Source of the DNA: Nitrosomonas sp.
GTDB lineage: Bacteria > Pseudomonadota > Gammaproteobacteria > Burkholderiales > Nitrosomonadaceae
Length of the DNA stretch: 64,000 nucleotides
Assembly (NCBI RefSeq): GCF_019752095.1
Contig: NZ_JAIEMO010000008.1
Coordinates: 62,001-126,000, forward strand
Direction: 5' to 3'
Shown here piece after piece: positions 9,884 through 17,091 of this stretch. The notes under the pieces were generated by a model that saw only the letters and a list, made by a program, of their open reading frames with translations, did not search any database and was not told where the DNA came from. Both the position numbers and the translations under genes were made by a program. The first letter of the stretch is position 1. Each line of letters begins with the position of its first letter.

Positions 9884-10609
9884 TTATTTAAAAAGACTGC
9901 CTAATTTTCCTAACAAGCCTGGTTCGGACCAATTCCATTGTAAGCAGTATTCCGCACCCAATTTCGGGTTTTTAACATCAGCTGCAATGGTTGTTTGCCC
10001 AGTTACAATCGGTGGCAATAAAGCTTCTTCTTTGCCATCATGCTTACAGAAAAAACGGGTAGTGGAAACGGCGCGGCCTTCAGGCAGTTGTACTGTCATA
10101 TGCAGATGTTGTGTGTCATCATCGATCACGTGAGAAAGCGTGCCTTGGCTTTGTGTAAAAGCGTCTTGATATTCGCAGGTTAATGTCAGATCGGAGCCAT
10201 CGATTAATTTTAATTCGGGCGGAATTCGCATGCAAACGTGATAGTTTCCATTTTCTTTTTGTTGATCATATGGTTGTCCATGGTTAATTTTGAAATTGCT
10301 GATACTGCCAATCGCGCGGATATTTTTAAACCAGTATTCTGAATTATCGATATGGCATGCGGTTGTCATCTGCGTTTGTGTCAATGTTGCTTTATTGCCG
10401 GTATTATCATGAACGGTTAACAATTTTTTTAAATCTGAAATGGTGAAAGCAGATTTGTTTTGCCTGAATTGATCAAGAATCAGCAGTGCTGCACAAATCG
10501 TAAAAATTAATCCAACAACGAAAAATGGGGTAAGCAGGGCAACCAATGCACCAAAGACAATGATCGATACATTGATGTAAAAAATCAGCTGGTTGGGTTT
10601 ATTAAACAT
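9884..10609 (-). CDS. Hypothetical membrane-anchored protein
   Basis: I do not recognise this family. It has 241 residues. The first 45 form two closely spaced hydrophobic segments (residues about 9-27 and 28-45), followed by a soluble, beta-rich domain with several Cys (ACHIDN, HVCMRI, LTCEYQ, FFCKHD, EYCLQW). A hairpin anchor would leave the C-terminal domain on the cytoplasmic side if the N-terminus is inside. Start ATG 10609 is well supported by AAGGAG 7 nt upstream. It is transcribed divergently from the hvfA-like gene and shares a 167-bp intergenic region with it. No link in function is shown. Confidence 0.65.
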   Translation of the reverse strand: MFNKPNQLIFYINVSIIVFGALVALLTPFFVVGLIFTICAALLILDQFRQNKSAFTISDLKKLLTVHDNTGNKATLTQTQMTTACHIDNSEYWFKNIRAIGSISNFKINHGQPYDQQKENGNYHVCMRIPPELKLIDGSDLTLTCEYQDAFTQSQGTLSHVIDDDTQHLHMTVQLPEGRAVSTTRFFCKHDGKEEALLPPIVTGQTTIAADVKNPKLGAEYCLQWNWSEPGLLGKLGSLFK

Positions 10610-10708
10610 TCAAATCTCCTTAGATTATCAAGCATATTCTTATAGTATTTTTTGCAGCGCTGAGTTTAACAGAGAGCCGCAAGCAAAAAAAGCAACAAAG
10701 AAATCAAC

Positions 10709-10738
10709 AATTGTTTAACAATTTGGGGTTATTATTAT
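10709..10738 (+). promoter_or_regulatory. Putative hvfA promoter overlapped by a palindrome
   Basis: AATTGTT-T-AACAATT at 10709-10723 is a perfect 7-bp inverted repeat with a 1-nt centre. A possible -35 TTGTTT (10711-10716) lies inside it, 16 bp before a possible -10 TATTAT (10733-10738). The layout suits a repressor operator, but the protein that binds is unknown. Confidence 0.4.
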
Positions 10739-10776
10739 GATCCGATCTTATTCATCTTTTTTATGGAGAGAAAATC

Positions 10777-11106
10777 ATGTCGAAAAAAATCATTAAACCT
10801 ATTTCGATTGCTTTAGGCACAGCATTAGTCACCAGTTTAGCAGCAACCAATTTGACTGCTGAGACGCAGACTAATCCGTTTGCAATGAGTGAGCTTTCTA
10901 GTGGTTACATGCTTGCGTATGGAGATAGTGCAAAAAAAGCCGGGCAGGAAGGGCAGGCTGACGGCAAGAGTGAAATGAAAAAGGATATGGAAGGCAAGTG
11001 TGGCGAAGGTAAATGTGGCAGCAAGAATAAAATGAAGCAAAATATGGAAGGTAAAGACGACGGTAAGAATGCTGAGGGTGAAAGTAAATCCGGTGAAGGT
11101 AAGTGA
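10777..11106 (+). CDS. HvfA-like precursor of a Cys-modified RiPP
   Basis: A 109-residue secreted precursor. Residues 1-29 are a signal peptide (MSKKIIKPISIALGTALVTS...). Then comes the family segment NPFAMSELSSGYMLA (33-47), and from about 50 a Gly/Lys/Glu low-complexity tail. The tail holds EGKCGEGKCG with Cys75 and Cys80, the motif reported in HvfA-type precursors to be modified by a DUF692/DUF2063 enzyme pair. Further repeats have lost Cys: EGKD (91-94), EGES (100-103) and a terminal GEGK directly before the stop. ATG 10777 follows GGAGA. It is first in an operon with the MNIO gene 27 bp downstream. Copper binding is known for related peptides and inferred here. Confidence 0.85.
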   Translation: MSKKIIKPISIALGTALVTSLAATNLTAETQTNPFAMSELSSGYMLAYGDSAKKAGQEGQADGKSEMKKDMEGKCGEGKCGSKNKMKQNMEGKDDGKNAEGESKSGEGK

Positions 11107-11133
11107 GATTCTAAGAATTAATCTTTTTAATCC

Positions 11134-11985
11134 ATGAGCGGATATCCTGTTCATGGCGTGGGTCTTGGTCTGCGGCGATCGATGATAGATTCGTTGGCAG
11201 ATCAAACTCCGCAGCAGGTGAATTTCTGGGAAGTTGCGCCAGAAAACTGGATAGGTGTCTGTGGACGCTACGGAAAGAGGTTGCGTGAACTGACCGAGAA
11301 ATTTTCTTTTATTTGTCATGGATTATCACTTTCAATCGGTGGACCGTCGCCATTGGATGAAGCTTTTCTGCACCGTTTGAAAAGATTCTTCAAAGAGCAC
11401 CGCATCTGCTATTACAGCGAACATCTCAGCTATTGCAGTGACGACGGGCATCTGTATGATTTAATGCCGATACCTTTTACTGAGGAAGCGGTGCATTATG
11501 TAGCGAACCGTATCCGTTATGTGCAAGACATTTTGGAGCGGCGTATCGCAGTGGAGAATGTTTCCTACTACGCAACTCCCGGAAAACAGATGGATGAAAT
11601 CGATTTTTTGAATGCTGTGTTGCAGGAAGCGGATTGCGATCTACTGCTTGATGTCAATAATATTTATGTCAATAGCATCAATCATCGCTACGATGCCGAA
11701 GTGTTTCTGCGCGGATTACCGGCTGAACGCATTCGTTACATTCATGTTGCCGGGCATTATCAGGAAGCGGAAGACCTCATTGTTGATACCCATGGCGCGG
11801 ATGTCATAGATCCCGTTTGGCGGTTACTCGAGAAAGCTTATCAGCATTTTGGCGTCATTCCGACCTTGCTGGAGCGTGATTTCAATCTGCCGCCACTGGC
11901 AGAATTGCTGCAAGAAGTGGATACTATTCATGCGTTACAGTCAAAATGGTCGGCGCAACCCAGTGATTACCTACAACACGGCTGA
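11134..11985 (+). CDS. DUF692 multinuclear non-heme iron oxidase (HvfB/BufB-like)
   Basis: A 283-residue TIM-barrel enzyme of the MNIO family (DUF692), which oxidatively remodels Cys residues in peptide precursors. The N-terminal GVGLGLRR and the iron-ligand motifs are all present: [48 protein letters not shown] and LLERDFNLP. Length is normal. The start is ATG 11134, with no clear Shine-Dalgarno. It lies 27 bp after the precursor gene and overlaps its presumed partner by about 56 bp, so precursor, enzyme and recognition protein are probably made together. The specific product (oxazolone/thioamide or other) cannot be read from sequence. Confidence 0.92.
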   Translation: MSGYPVHGVGLGLRRSMIDSLADQTPQQVNFWEVAPENWIGVCGRYGKRLRELTEKFSFICHGLSLSIGGPSPLDEAFLHRLKRFFKEHRICYYSEHLSYCSDDGHLYDLMPIPFTEEAVHYVANRIRYVQDILERRIAVENVSYYATPGKQMDEIDFLNAVLQEADCDLLLDVNNIYVNSINHRYDAEVFLRGLPAERIRYIHVAGHYQEAEDLIVDTHGADVIDPVWRLLEKAYQHFGVIPTLLERDFNLPPLAELLQEVDTIHALQSKWSAQPSDYLQHG

Positions 11986-12742
11986 TCGTCCCGAATTTGT
12001 ACGGCAGCAATACATTTTTGCGGCGCATATCCGCGATCCGGAAAACAATCCGTGTCCTGAAGCACTCGAAGAACGGCGCCTGAAAATATACCGTGAGCTG
12101 TTCTATAACAACGTAGAAGGCTTTATCGCCAACAGCTTTCCGGTATTGCGTCAAATCATGTTGGATAAACTCTGGCATGCAATGATTCGGCATTATTTTG
12201 CTAGGCACTTGTCACGTACGCCATTATTTCCGGAAATGCCGCGTGAGTTTCTAAAATATCTGGAACGTGAGCGCGCAGCGCAACCAGATGATCCGCCATT
12301 TATTTTGGAACTGGCTCATTATGAGTGGGTTGAACTAGCGCTTTCTATATCGGATGAGAAAGTGGAAGTGGCAAAAATAAATCCAGAAGGCGACTTGCTT
12401 GATGGGATCCCGATGATTTCCCCGTTAGCCTGGCCATTGAGCTATCGTTTCCCGGTGCACAAAATCAGTCCGGATTTTCAGCCAGGAGCACCCGGAGCGA
12501 CACAAACACATTTAATCGTTTATCGAGATGCCGATTTTGACGTGCATTTTATTGAAATTAATGCAGTGACTGCACGTTTGTTGCAGTTGATTAGTTGCAA
12601 TGATCACAAATCTACACGGACATTATTGCAACAAATAGCCGTTGAGCTGAATCATGCGCAACCCGATATTGTCATCTGCAGCGGAATAGGAATATTGAAT
12701 GATTTGCGGAAACGTCAGGTGATTTTAGGGATTCACGTCTAA
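11930..12742 (+). CDS. DUF2063 RiPP partner protein (HvfC/BufC-like)
   Basis: The putative DNA-binding-named DUF2063 family. In characterised MNIO systems this protein binds the precursor and forms a complex with the DUF692 enzyme. The domain begins at [14 protein letters not shown] and continues with [26 protein letters not shown] and [13 protein letters not shown]. The C-terminal half, including [15 protein letters not shown], is the usual all-alpha/beta extension. I chose ATG 11930 (270 residues), preceded by a GAAGTGGAT stretch. The frame opens further upstream at 11849, but that part lies inside the MNIO gene and does not resemble the family. GTG 11963 is another option. A terminator follows at 12772. 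Confidence 0.88.
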   Translation: MRYSQNGRRNPVITYNTADRPEFVRQQYIFAAHIRDPENNPCPEALEERRLKIYRELFYNNVEGFIANSFPVLRQIMLDKLWHAMIRHYFARHLSRTPLFPEMPREFLKYLERERAAQPDDPPFILELAHYEWVELALSISDEKVEVAKINPEGDLLDGIPMISPLAWPLSYRFPVHKISPDFQPGAPGATQTHLIVYRDADFDVHFIEINAVTARLLQLISCNDHKSTRTLLQQIAVELNHAQPDIVICSGIGILNDLRKRQVILGIHV

Positions 12743-12771
12743 TACACGCAAGGTGTGCAATATGAGTGATG

Positions 12772-12802
12772 GGATAACTTCCCAGTAGCTGAGAAGTTAT
12801 CC
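12772..12802. terminator. Terminator between convergent genes
   Basis: GGATAACTT (12772-12780) pairs with AAGTTATCC (12794-12802) around a 13-nt loop, in the 74-bp gap between hvfC-like (+) and the secreted protein gene (-). The stem is 9 bp without a long T-run, so efficiency is uncertain. It could serve both strands. Confidence 0.55.
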
Positions 12803-12816
12803 TGGGGGAGCTACTT

Positions 12817-13686
12817 TTAATTGTTTACTTTGATAAAATTGCCGTTCTGCTTGATCCAGACATCTCCGGTGTAAGCATCATTAATCGACATGGCATCGGT
12901 TGCAAAACAATCCGTTACACCCTCTGTTCTATAGGTTCCCTTGGTAATATATTTGACCGGAGGAGTTAGCACAATGCCATCAACAGGCAAGCCAGCCAAT
13001 GTATCCGTGAGAACAGTTGTAATGTCGAGACAAAGATCAGAATTTACGACCAAATTAGCTGTTTCGGCAGGTGCATTGATAGTGCAATGCTTCACGTCCG
13101 CTGCAGCATCGACAATAGCTTGGAATGGGTTAGGTAATCCGGGAATACTGGTTGACAAGCCCTCAATACTTGATGAAGTAATGGTGTTACTGCCCAACAA
13201 CGAAATGCCGCTGGCAGTTGTTTGTTGCGGCACTTTGCAAAGATTGGTATTCGTCAGATCTGGAGCTTGAACACACGTACCATTAGTGGTCATTGTGACA
13301 ACATTACCACTTTGACTATAACTGACGCCAGCCAGCGCATTGGTGATGTCGCAGGCGGCGATGCCACTATTTCCGCCGGAATTGTTAACTTGAGTGATCA
13401 TGCTGGATAATGTATTGATTAATATAGGACTATTCCCCCAAGGACCTCCCATCACATAAACGTTGTTGTCATTTTTGTTAACACCCGCATAGACATTAGA
13501 TTCTGGGTAATAGCGGAATAACCAGGGCTCAATGTTTTGTGTTGCTTGGTGACTGGGGAAGATTTCACGATGCGTATTTTCAGCCCAGTTAAGCAGTTTC
13601 TCGGTGTCACTGGCAGTCGTAGCAAAAACGAAACAAATATTCCCGAGTAAAGCGAAAGTGCAAGTAAATAGAATGATCTGTTTCAT
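12817..13686 (-). CDS. Secreted protein of unknown function
   Basis: 289 residues with a clear signal peptide (MKQIILFTCTFALLGNICFVFA). Residues about 28-85 form a conserved-looking module (LLNWAENTHREIFPSH, WLFRYYPESNVYAG, NNVYVMGGPWG), a pattern I have seen in secreted betaproteobacterial proteins without a known role. The rest is Ser/Thr/Asn-rich with regularly placed Cys (AACDI, GTCVQ, NLCKV, HCTIN, DLCLD, DCFAT), which suggests disulfides in the periplasm or outside the cell. It ends towards the hvfC-like gene. Upstream is a 168-bp gap with no recognisable promoter. Function is not assigned. Confidence 0.65.
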   Translation of the reverse strand: MKQIILFTCTFALLGNICFVFATTASDTEKLLNWAENTHREIFPSHQATQNIEPWLFRYYPESNVYAGVNKNDNNVYVMGGPWGNSPILINTLSSMITQVNNSGGNSGIAACDITNALAGVSYSQSGNVVTMTTNGTCVQAPDLTNTNLCKVPQQTTASGISLLGSNTITSSSIEGLSTSIPGLPNPFQAIVDAAADVKHCTINAPAETANLVVNSDLCLDITTVLTDTLAGLPVDGIVLTPPVKYITKGTYRTEGVTDCFATDAMSINDAYTGDVWIKQNGNFIKVNN

Positions 13687-13854
13687 GGTAATAATCTCCG
13701 GTTGCTTTGATAATAAGTTAACTATTCGGATGAATGGGTTAATTGCTCGAAATTCAAGAAATGATGAGAAGCGATTTTATATGTAATGTTTCTTAATCGA
13801 AGGCGAGATATAGCTGTAAAAGAGGGGGTAATTCTTGCCAATAAAGTATCTTGA

Positions 13855-14454
13855 TTAATACACTTTAGCGGCTAGTTGGAGTAGTTTGGAACTGAAATCG
13901 AGTCCGGATTTCCGTGCAATCGATAAATTAATTTCGAACACAATTTTTTCATTGACTAGGTTCATGTTGATGGTGACGCCATTGGATATGCCGTTAGAAC
14001 TATCAGCTAAGGTAAGGATAGGCTTATTCTGTAACGTGCTTAAAATACTGGATAGATTGTAGCTAACTGAGTTAGAAAAAAATATGGTCTGACAATCTTC
14101 TAGTTGCTCTGGATTGCTTATTCGCAACACTTTAATATTCCGTTTATCAATCGGTCTATTTTGTAACTTATCGATTTCATTGCCGAAATAGTCTTCGCCA
14201 TAAACACAGAGATGGATGGTTGCATTCGTATTATCGGGCCAATGTGTGAATGCGATGAAGTTATAAATAAAAGCTGCTTTGACTTGATATTCCAGGATGC
14301 TGTCGGCTCTGGCGAGTGAATGAGAAATAGGCAGGCCATAACCTAACCATAAAGCTAAAATTGTGTAGCAGGCACATCGACCGATGAATGTACCTGGAAG
14401 CTTGATGAGTCGGTTATAAAATTGCATGTCGACGTTTTGGGCTAGAAGCGCCAT
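13855..14454 (-). CDS. YfiR-family periplasmic protein (copy 1)
   Basis: 199 residues of the YfiR/DUF4154 family. In Pseudomonas, YfiR is a periplasmic repressor of the CHASE8-bearing cyclase YfiN. Here an N-terminal hydrophobic stretch (about residues 22-48) should export it. The family core is visible: KAAFIYNFIAFTHWP, HLCVYGEDYFG, CQTIFFS, PILTLADS, GVTINMNL and the end SGLDFSSKLLQLAAKVY. ATG 14454 overlaps the 3' end of the TonB receptor gene by 13 bp; ATG 14427 is an alternative start. No kinase or cyclase gene follows, so its partner may be the CHASE8 kinase encoded at 21151-23904. Confidence 0.85.
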   Translation of the reverse strand: MALLAQNVDMQFYNRLIKLPGTFIGRCACYTILALWLGYGLPISHSLARADSILEYQVKAAFIYNFIAFTHWPDNTNATIHLCVYGEDYFGNEIDKLQNRPIDKRNIKVLRISNPEQLEDCQTIFFSNSVSYNLSSILSTLQNKPILTLADSSNGISNGVTINMNLVNEKIVFEINLSIARKSGLDFSSKLLQLAAKVY

Positions 14455-16496
14455 TGCGCTCCTGCATAAATTCCCCGTGGAATAACCACGGGTACTATAG
14501 GAATAAAGTCAGATACATACTCCCTGTGATTTTGACTGAACAGATTCTGACCGACAACGAAAAGCTCAGTATTCTTGGTTGGCCTATAGACCAGCTTTGC
14601 ATCCATAGTAGCGTAGCCAGGGATATTGTATATCGAGACACCACTGGTATAGCGTAACCAAAGATTGAATTGCAATTTTTCAGATAAATCGTAATTTGAG
14701 CGCACTGACAATAGGTGTTGGGGGTTTGCTTTTTTTAAACCGCCTGCGGTTGGGTTAGTGCTACTTAAAAAGCTATTCGAAGAAAAATCTATATTGATGA
14801 AACTGTAGTTACCTTGCAGGCGCCAGTTATCTCTTGGTTTCCAATCAATCGATGTTTCGTAGCCATAAGTCAATGCAGATCCTTGATTATTTAGCATAAC
14901 AGGCTGTAACAGTTGTATCGGTAATCCTGTGCTGAGCGATAATGCACCAAAGCTCAGATCGCGTAACTGACTATAGTCGTTGATAAAACCCGTCATATCG
15001 ATGGAAGCTTGTGGGGAGAACTGATACCGGTACCCTAGTTCATATGCGATCAATTTTTCTGAATTAAATTTATTGTTGCCGAATAATGTTGCTGTGATAG
15101 GAAACGGCAAGTTAGGTAAGTTCAATCCAGCAGCTGATAAAGATGGTGTTACATCAATCTTGCCATCGATTTCACCCCGTGAAGGCGTTCGCACGGCACG
15201 AGATACTGCCATCCAAATTGAGTTCTCAGTATTAGGCGTCCACATTAACCGCGCATTGGGTTGTATTTCCATGCCGGTAAAATCGTTATGTTCGAATCGA
15301 CTGCCTATTGTGAATAACAAGCGATCCGGTATCAGCGTGATGTCATCGCGGATGAAAGTGCTGGGCAAATGATTTGTACGCACACGAGGGGAAAATGTCA
15401 CTAAATTGGTATCGGCAAGTGTGTTGTGATACAGCCGGTAATTGGCTCCCCAAGTCAGGTTATGTCGATCGAATAACGGAAAACGATACTGCATGTCGAT
15501 GTCAAAGCTCTCGGCATCAAATTTTCCTATGGGCTGTAAGTTTGCCAGAGTACGGTCATAATAAACCTGCAGCATGAACGATGATTGTTCAGAAATGGAC
15601 CGGTCCCAGCGAAAACGTACATTTCCACCTTCGCTACGTCCACTTATCTGACCTGTTGGGTTGGTCGAGAGATAGATAGCATCTTTCTCTAAAGTACTTC
15701 CGCTGAAATTGGAAAAATAATCACCCTGCAAAGTAAATTGATCAATGCCACGGTTATGGTCAAAGCGGAATCCGCCTCTGGCCGAATGCCATTGATCGTT
15801 AGCATTTTCCCCGGATAAGGATTGGGTTTGGCCTCTGGTAAATCCTTTGGCATAGACACGGAAAGGCGTTTCTTCATTGACCATACCGCCGTAGCGTGCG
15901 CCCACAAAACCGTGTTCAAAGCTTCCCCCGCCGGCAGTGAAGAGTGTGCCCTGGGTATCGGCGGCTCCCTTGGTGATAATGTTAATAACGCCATTGATTG
16001 CATTGGATCCCCAGGAAGTTGCCGCAGGGCCACGGATCACCTCGATACGTTCAATGTCTTCTATGAGCGTATCTTGCTGTTCCCAAATCACACCGGAAAA
16101 AACTGGAGAATAAACGCTGCGCCCGTCCATCAGGACTTGTAATTTGTTAGCATAGAGACCATTAAAGCCACGGATACTGACCGCCCATTTATCGGTGCCG
16201 ACGCGTTCCACATTCACTCCAGGTGCCATTCTTAAAGCATCGGGAATACTGGTGGCGCCAGAACGGCGTATGTCATCCTGCGTGATTACAAAAATAGCGG
16301 ATGCCACCTGGGAAAGCTTCTGCGGAGTTCTGGAAGCCGTGGTGACCTTGACATTCATTAGCTCGTCGATACTCAAGTTCAGGAATTGATTATCAACAGA
16401 ATGACTTCCCGCAATGTTAAGTTTTGCAAAACAACCCAGAAGGATGAGAATTGATAAATTCAGAATCAGGTTTTTAGGCATATTTTGATTCATCAA
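14442..16496 (-). CDS. TonB-dependent outer-membrane receptor (copy 1)
   Basis: 684 residues: an N-terminal hydrophobic leader, a plug domain (about 50-170) with ITQDDIRRSGATSIPDALRM, VSIRGFNG, LMDGRSVYSP and VIRGPAATSWGSNAINGVIN, then a long beta-barrel ending in the aromatic residue of AGAQWRF. It should import or sense a large ligand using TonB energy. The ligand is not evident. Its 3' end overlaps the YfiR-like gene by 13 bp, so the pair is translationally coupled. The plug resembles that of the receptor at 24563-26566, but the two differ too much to be a recent copy. Confidence 0.92.
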   Translation of the reverse strand: MMNQNMPKNLILNLSILILLGCFAKLNIAGSHSVDNQFLNLSIDELMNVKVTTASRTPQKLSQVASAIFVITQDDIRRSGATSIPDALRMAPGVNVERVGTDKWAVSIRGFNGLYANKLQVLMDGRSVYSPVFSGVIWEQQDTLIEDIERIEVIRGPAATSWGSNAINGVINIITKGAADTQGTLFTAGGGSFEHGFVGARYGGMVNEETPFRVYAKGFTRGQTQSLSGENANDQWHSARGGFRFDHNRGIDQFTLQGDYFSNFSGSTLEKDAIYLSTNPTGQISGRSEGGNVRFRWDRSISEQSSFMLQVYYDRTLANLQPIGKFDAESFDIDMQYRFPLFDRHNLTWGANYRLYHNTLADTNLVTFSPRVRTNHLPSTFIRDDITLIPDRLLFTIGSRFEHNDFTGMEIQPNARLMWTPNTENSIWMAVSRAVRTPSRGEIDGKIDVTPSLSAAGLNLPNLPFPITATLFGNNKFNSEKLIAYELGYRYQFSPQASIDMTGFINDYSQLRDLSFGALSLSTGLPIQLLQPVMLNNQGSALTYGYETSIDWKPRDNWRLQGNYSFINIDFSSNSFLSSTNPTAGGLKKANPQHLLSVRSNYDLSEKLQFNLWLRYTSGVSIYNIPGYATMDAKLVYRPTKNTELFVVGQNLFSQNHREYVSDFIPIVPVVIPRGIYAGAQWRF

Positions 16497-16710
16497 ACGA
16501 GTTAATTGTAGTGAATTGATTTAAAGGTATTCTCATTGAGGCTGTCAGCTAAGCCTACGATCCAGAGCTATGAGATTTTTACACAATGTATAGGCGTCCT
16601 AGAACGAGATATGACTGATAAAAAGTACATATTTCTCGAAACTGAATGAATCTATACAGCGGTGAGAGGTATCAGCTTAGAGCGCTGATATTTAGCAAGG
16701 GAACCGTCGG

Positions 16711-16767
16711 TTACTGATAGATCTTGGTGGCTAGCTGGAGTAGCTTGGAACTGAAATTCAACTTTCG
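16711..16767 (-). pseudogene. 3' remnant of a third YfiR-family gene
   Basis: The minus strand encodes RKLNFSSKLLQLATKIYQ followed by TAA at 16713-16711. This matches the C-terminus of the intact copies (SGLDFSSKLLQLAAKVY at 13855 and [18 protein letters not shown] at 23906), including the stop position. The similarity ends 4 bp before the hairpin's C-run, so the rest of the gene is missing. It marks a deletion or insertion breakpoint. Confidence 0.75.
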
Positions 16768-16772
16768 ATTCC

Positions 16773-16793
16773 CCCCGTGGTCTTGCCACGGGG
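16773..16793 (-). repeat. Hairpin at the breakpoint of the YfiR remnant
   Basis: CCCCGTGG and CCACGGGG form a perfect 8-bp stem around the loop TCTTG. GC-rich hairpins of this look occur at the right ends of IS200/IS605-type elements and in REP sequences. No transposase gene is present, so this could be a leftover element end. Confidence 0.4.
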
Positions 16794-17091
16794 TTGTATA
16801 TTACACAGATCTACGAACTGATTTGCTGCAGTTTTTTTGCGGATATCGATGGATTACTTGCGATCACAAAATTTGCAAAACAGTATGAGGTCTAACAACT
16901 TCAGACTGCGCTGTATCGTTAACTCAGAGATCGAGATCCAAGCGATTAGCTTTCAGTTCGACTATCGTGGTTTTTTGTGAGTAAGGCTTATGGACTTTTC
17001 GACGCCAGGGGTTAACATATTACTTGTCCAATAATTACTTTGAAACCTTGATCACAGTTAATGTAGGCTTTCTTTCTTTCAAGGAATGACT

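Larger units (their letters stand above)
16497..17091. other. 595-bp gap holding a gene remnant and a hairpin
   Basis: This stretch separates two same-strand units. It carries the YfiR tail fragment (16711-16767) and the hairpin at 16773-16793, described separately. The minus strand between roughly 16925 and 17015 is open for about 28 codons with a basic, protein-like composition but no start, so it may be another decayed fragment. The 214 bp upstream of the copy-1 receptor presumably hold its promoter; no clear boxes are seen. Confidence 0.5.

Noticed and set aside
11104..11121. TGA at a Cys position of the hvfA-like gene as a selenocysteine codon
   Set aside because: Read-through would add only five residues. 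The following hairpin (AGATT/AATCT) is weak and not clearly a SECIS, and other repeats in the same protein also lost Cys. Mutation to a stop is simpler.
15689..16142. ORFs of 106-114 codons inside the copy-1 TonB receptor
   Set aside because: Shadow frames of the plug and barrel coding region; no Shine-Dalgarno or family pattern.
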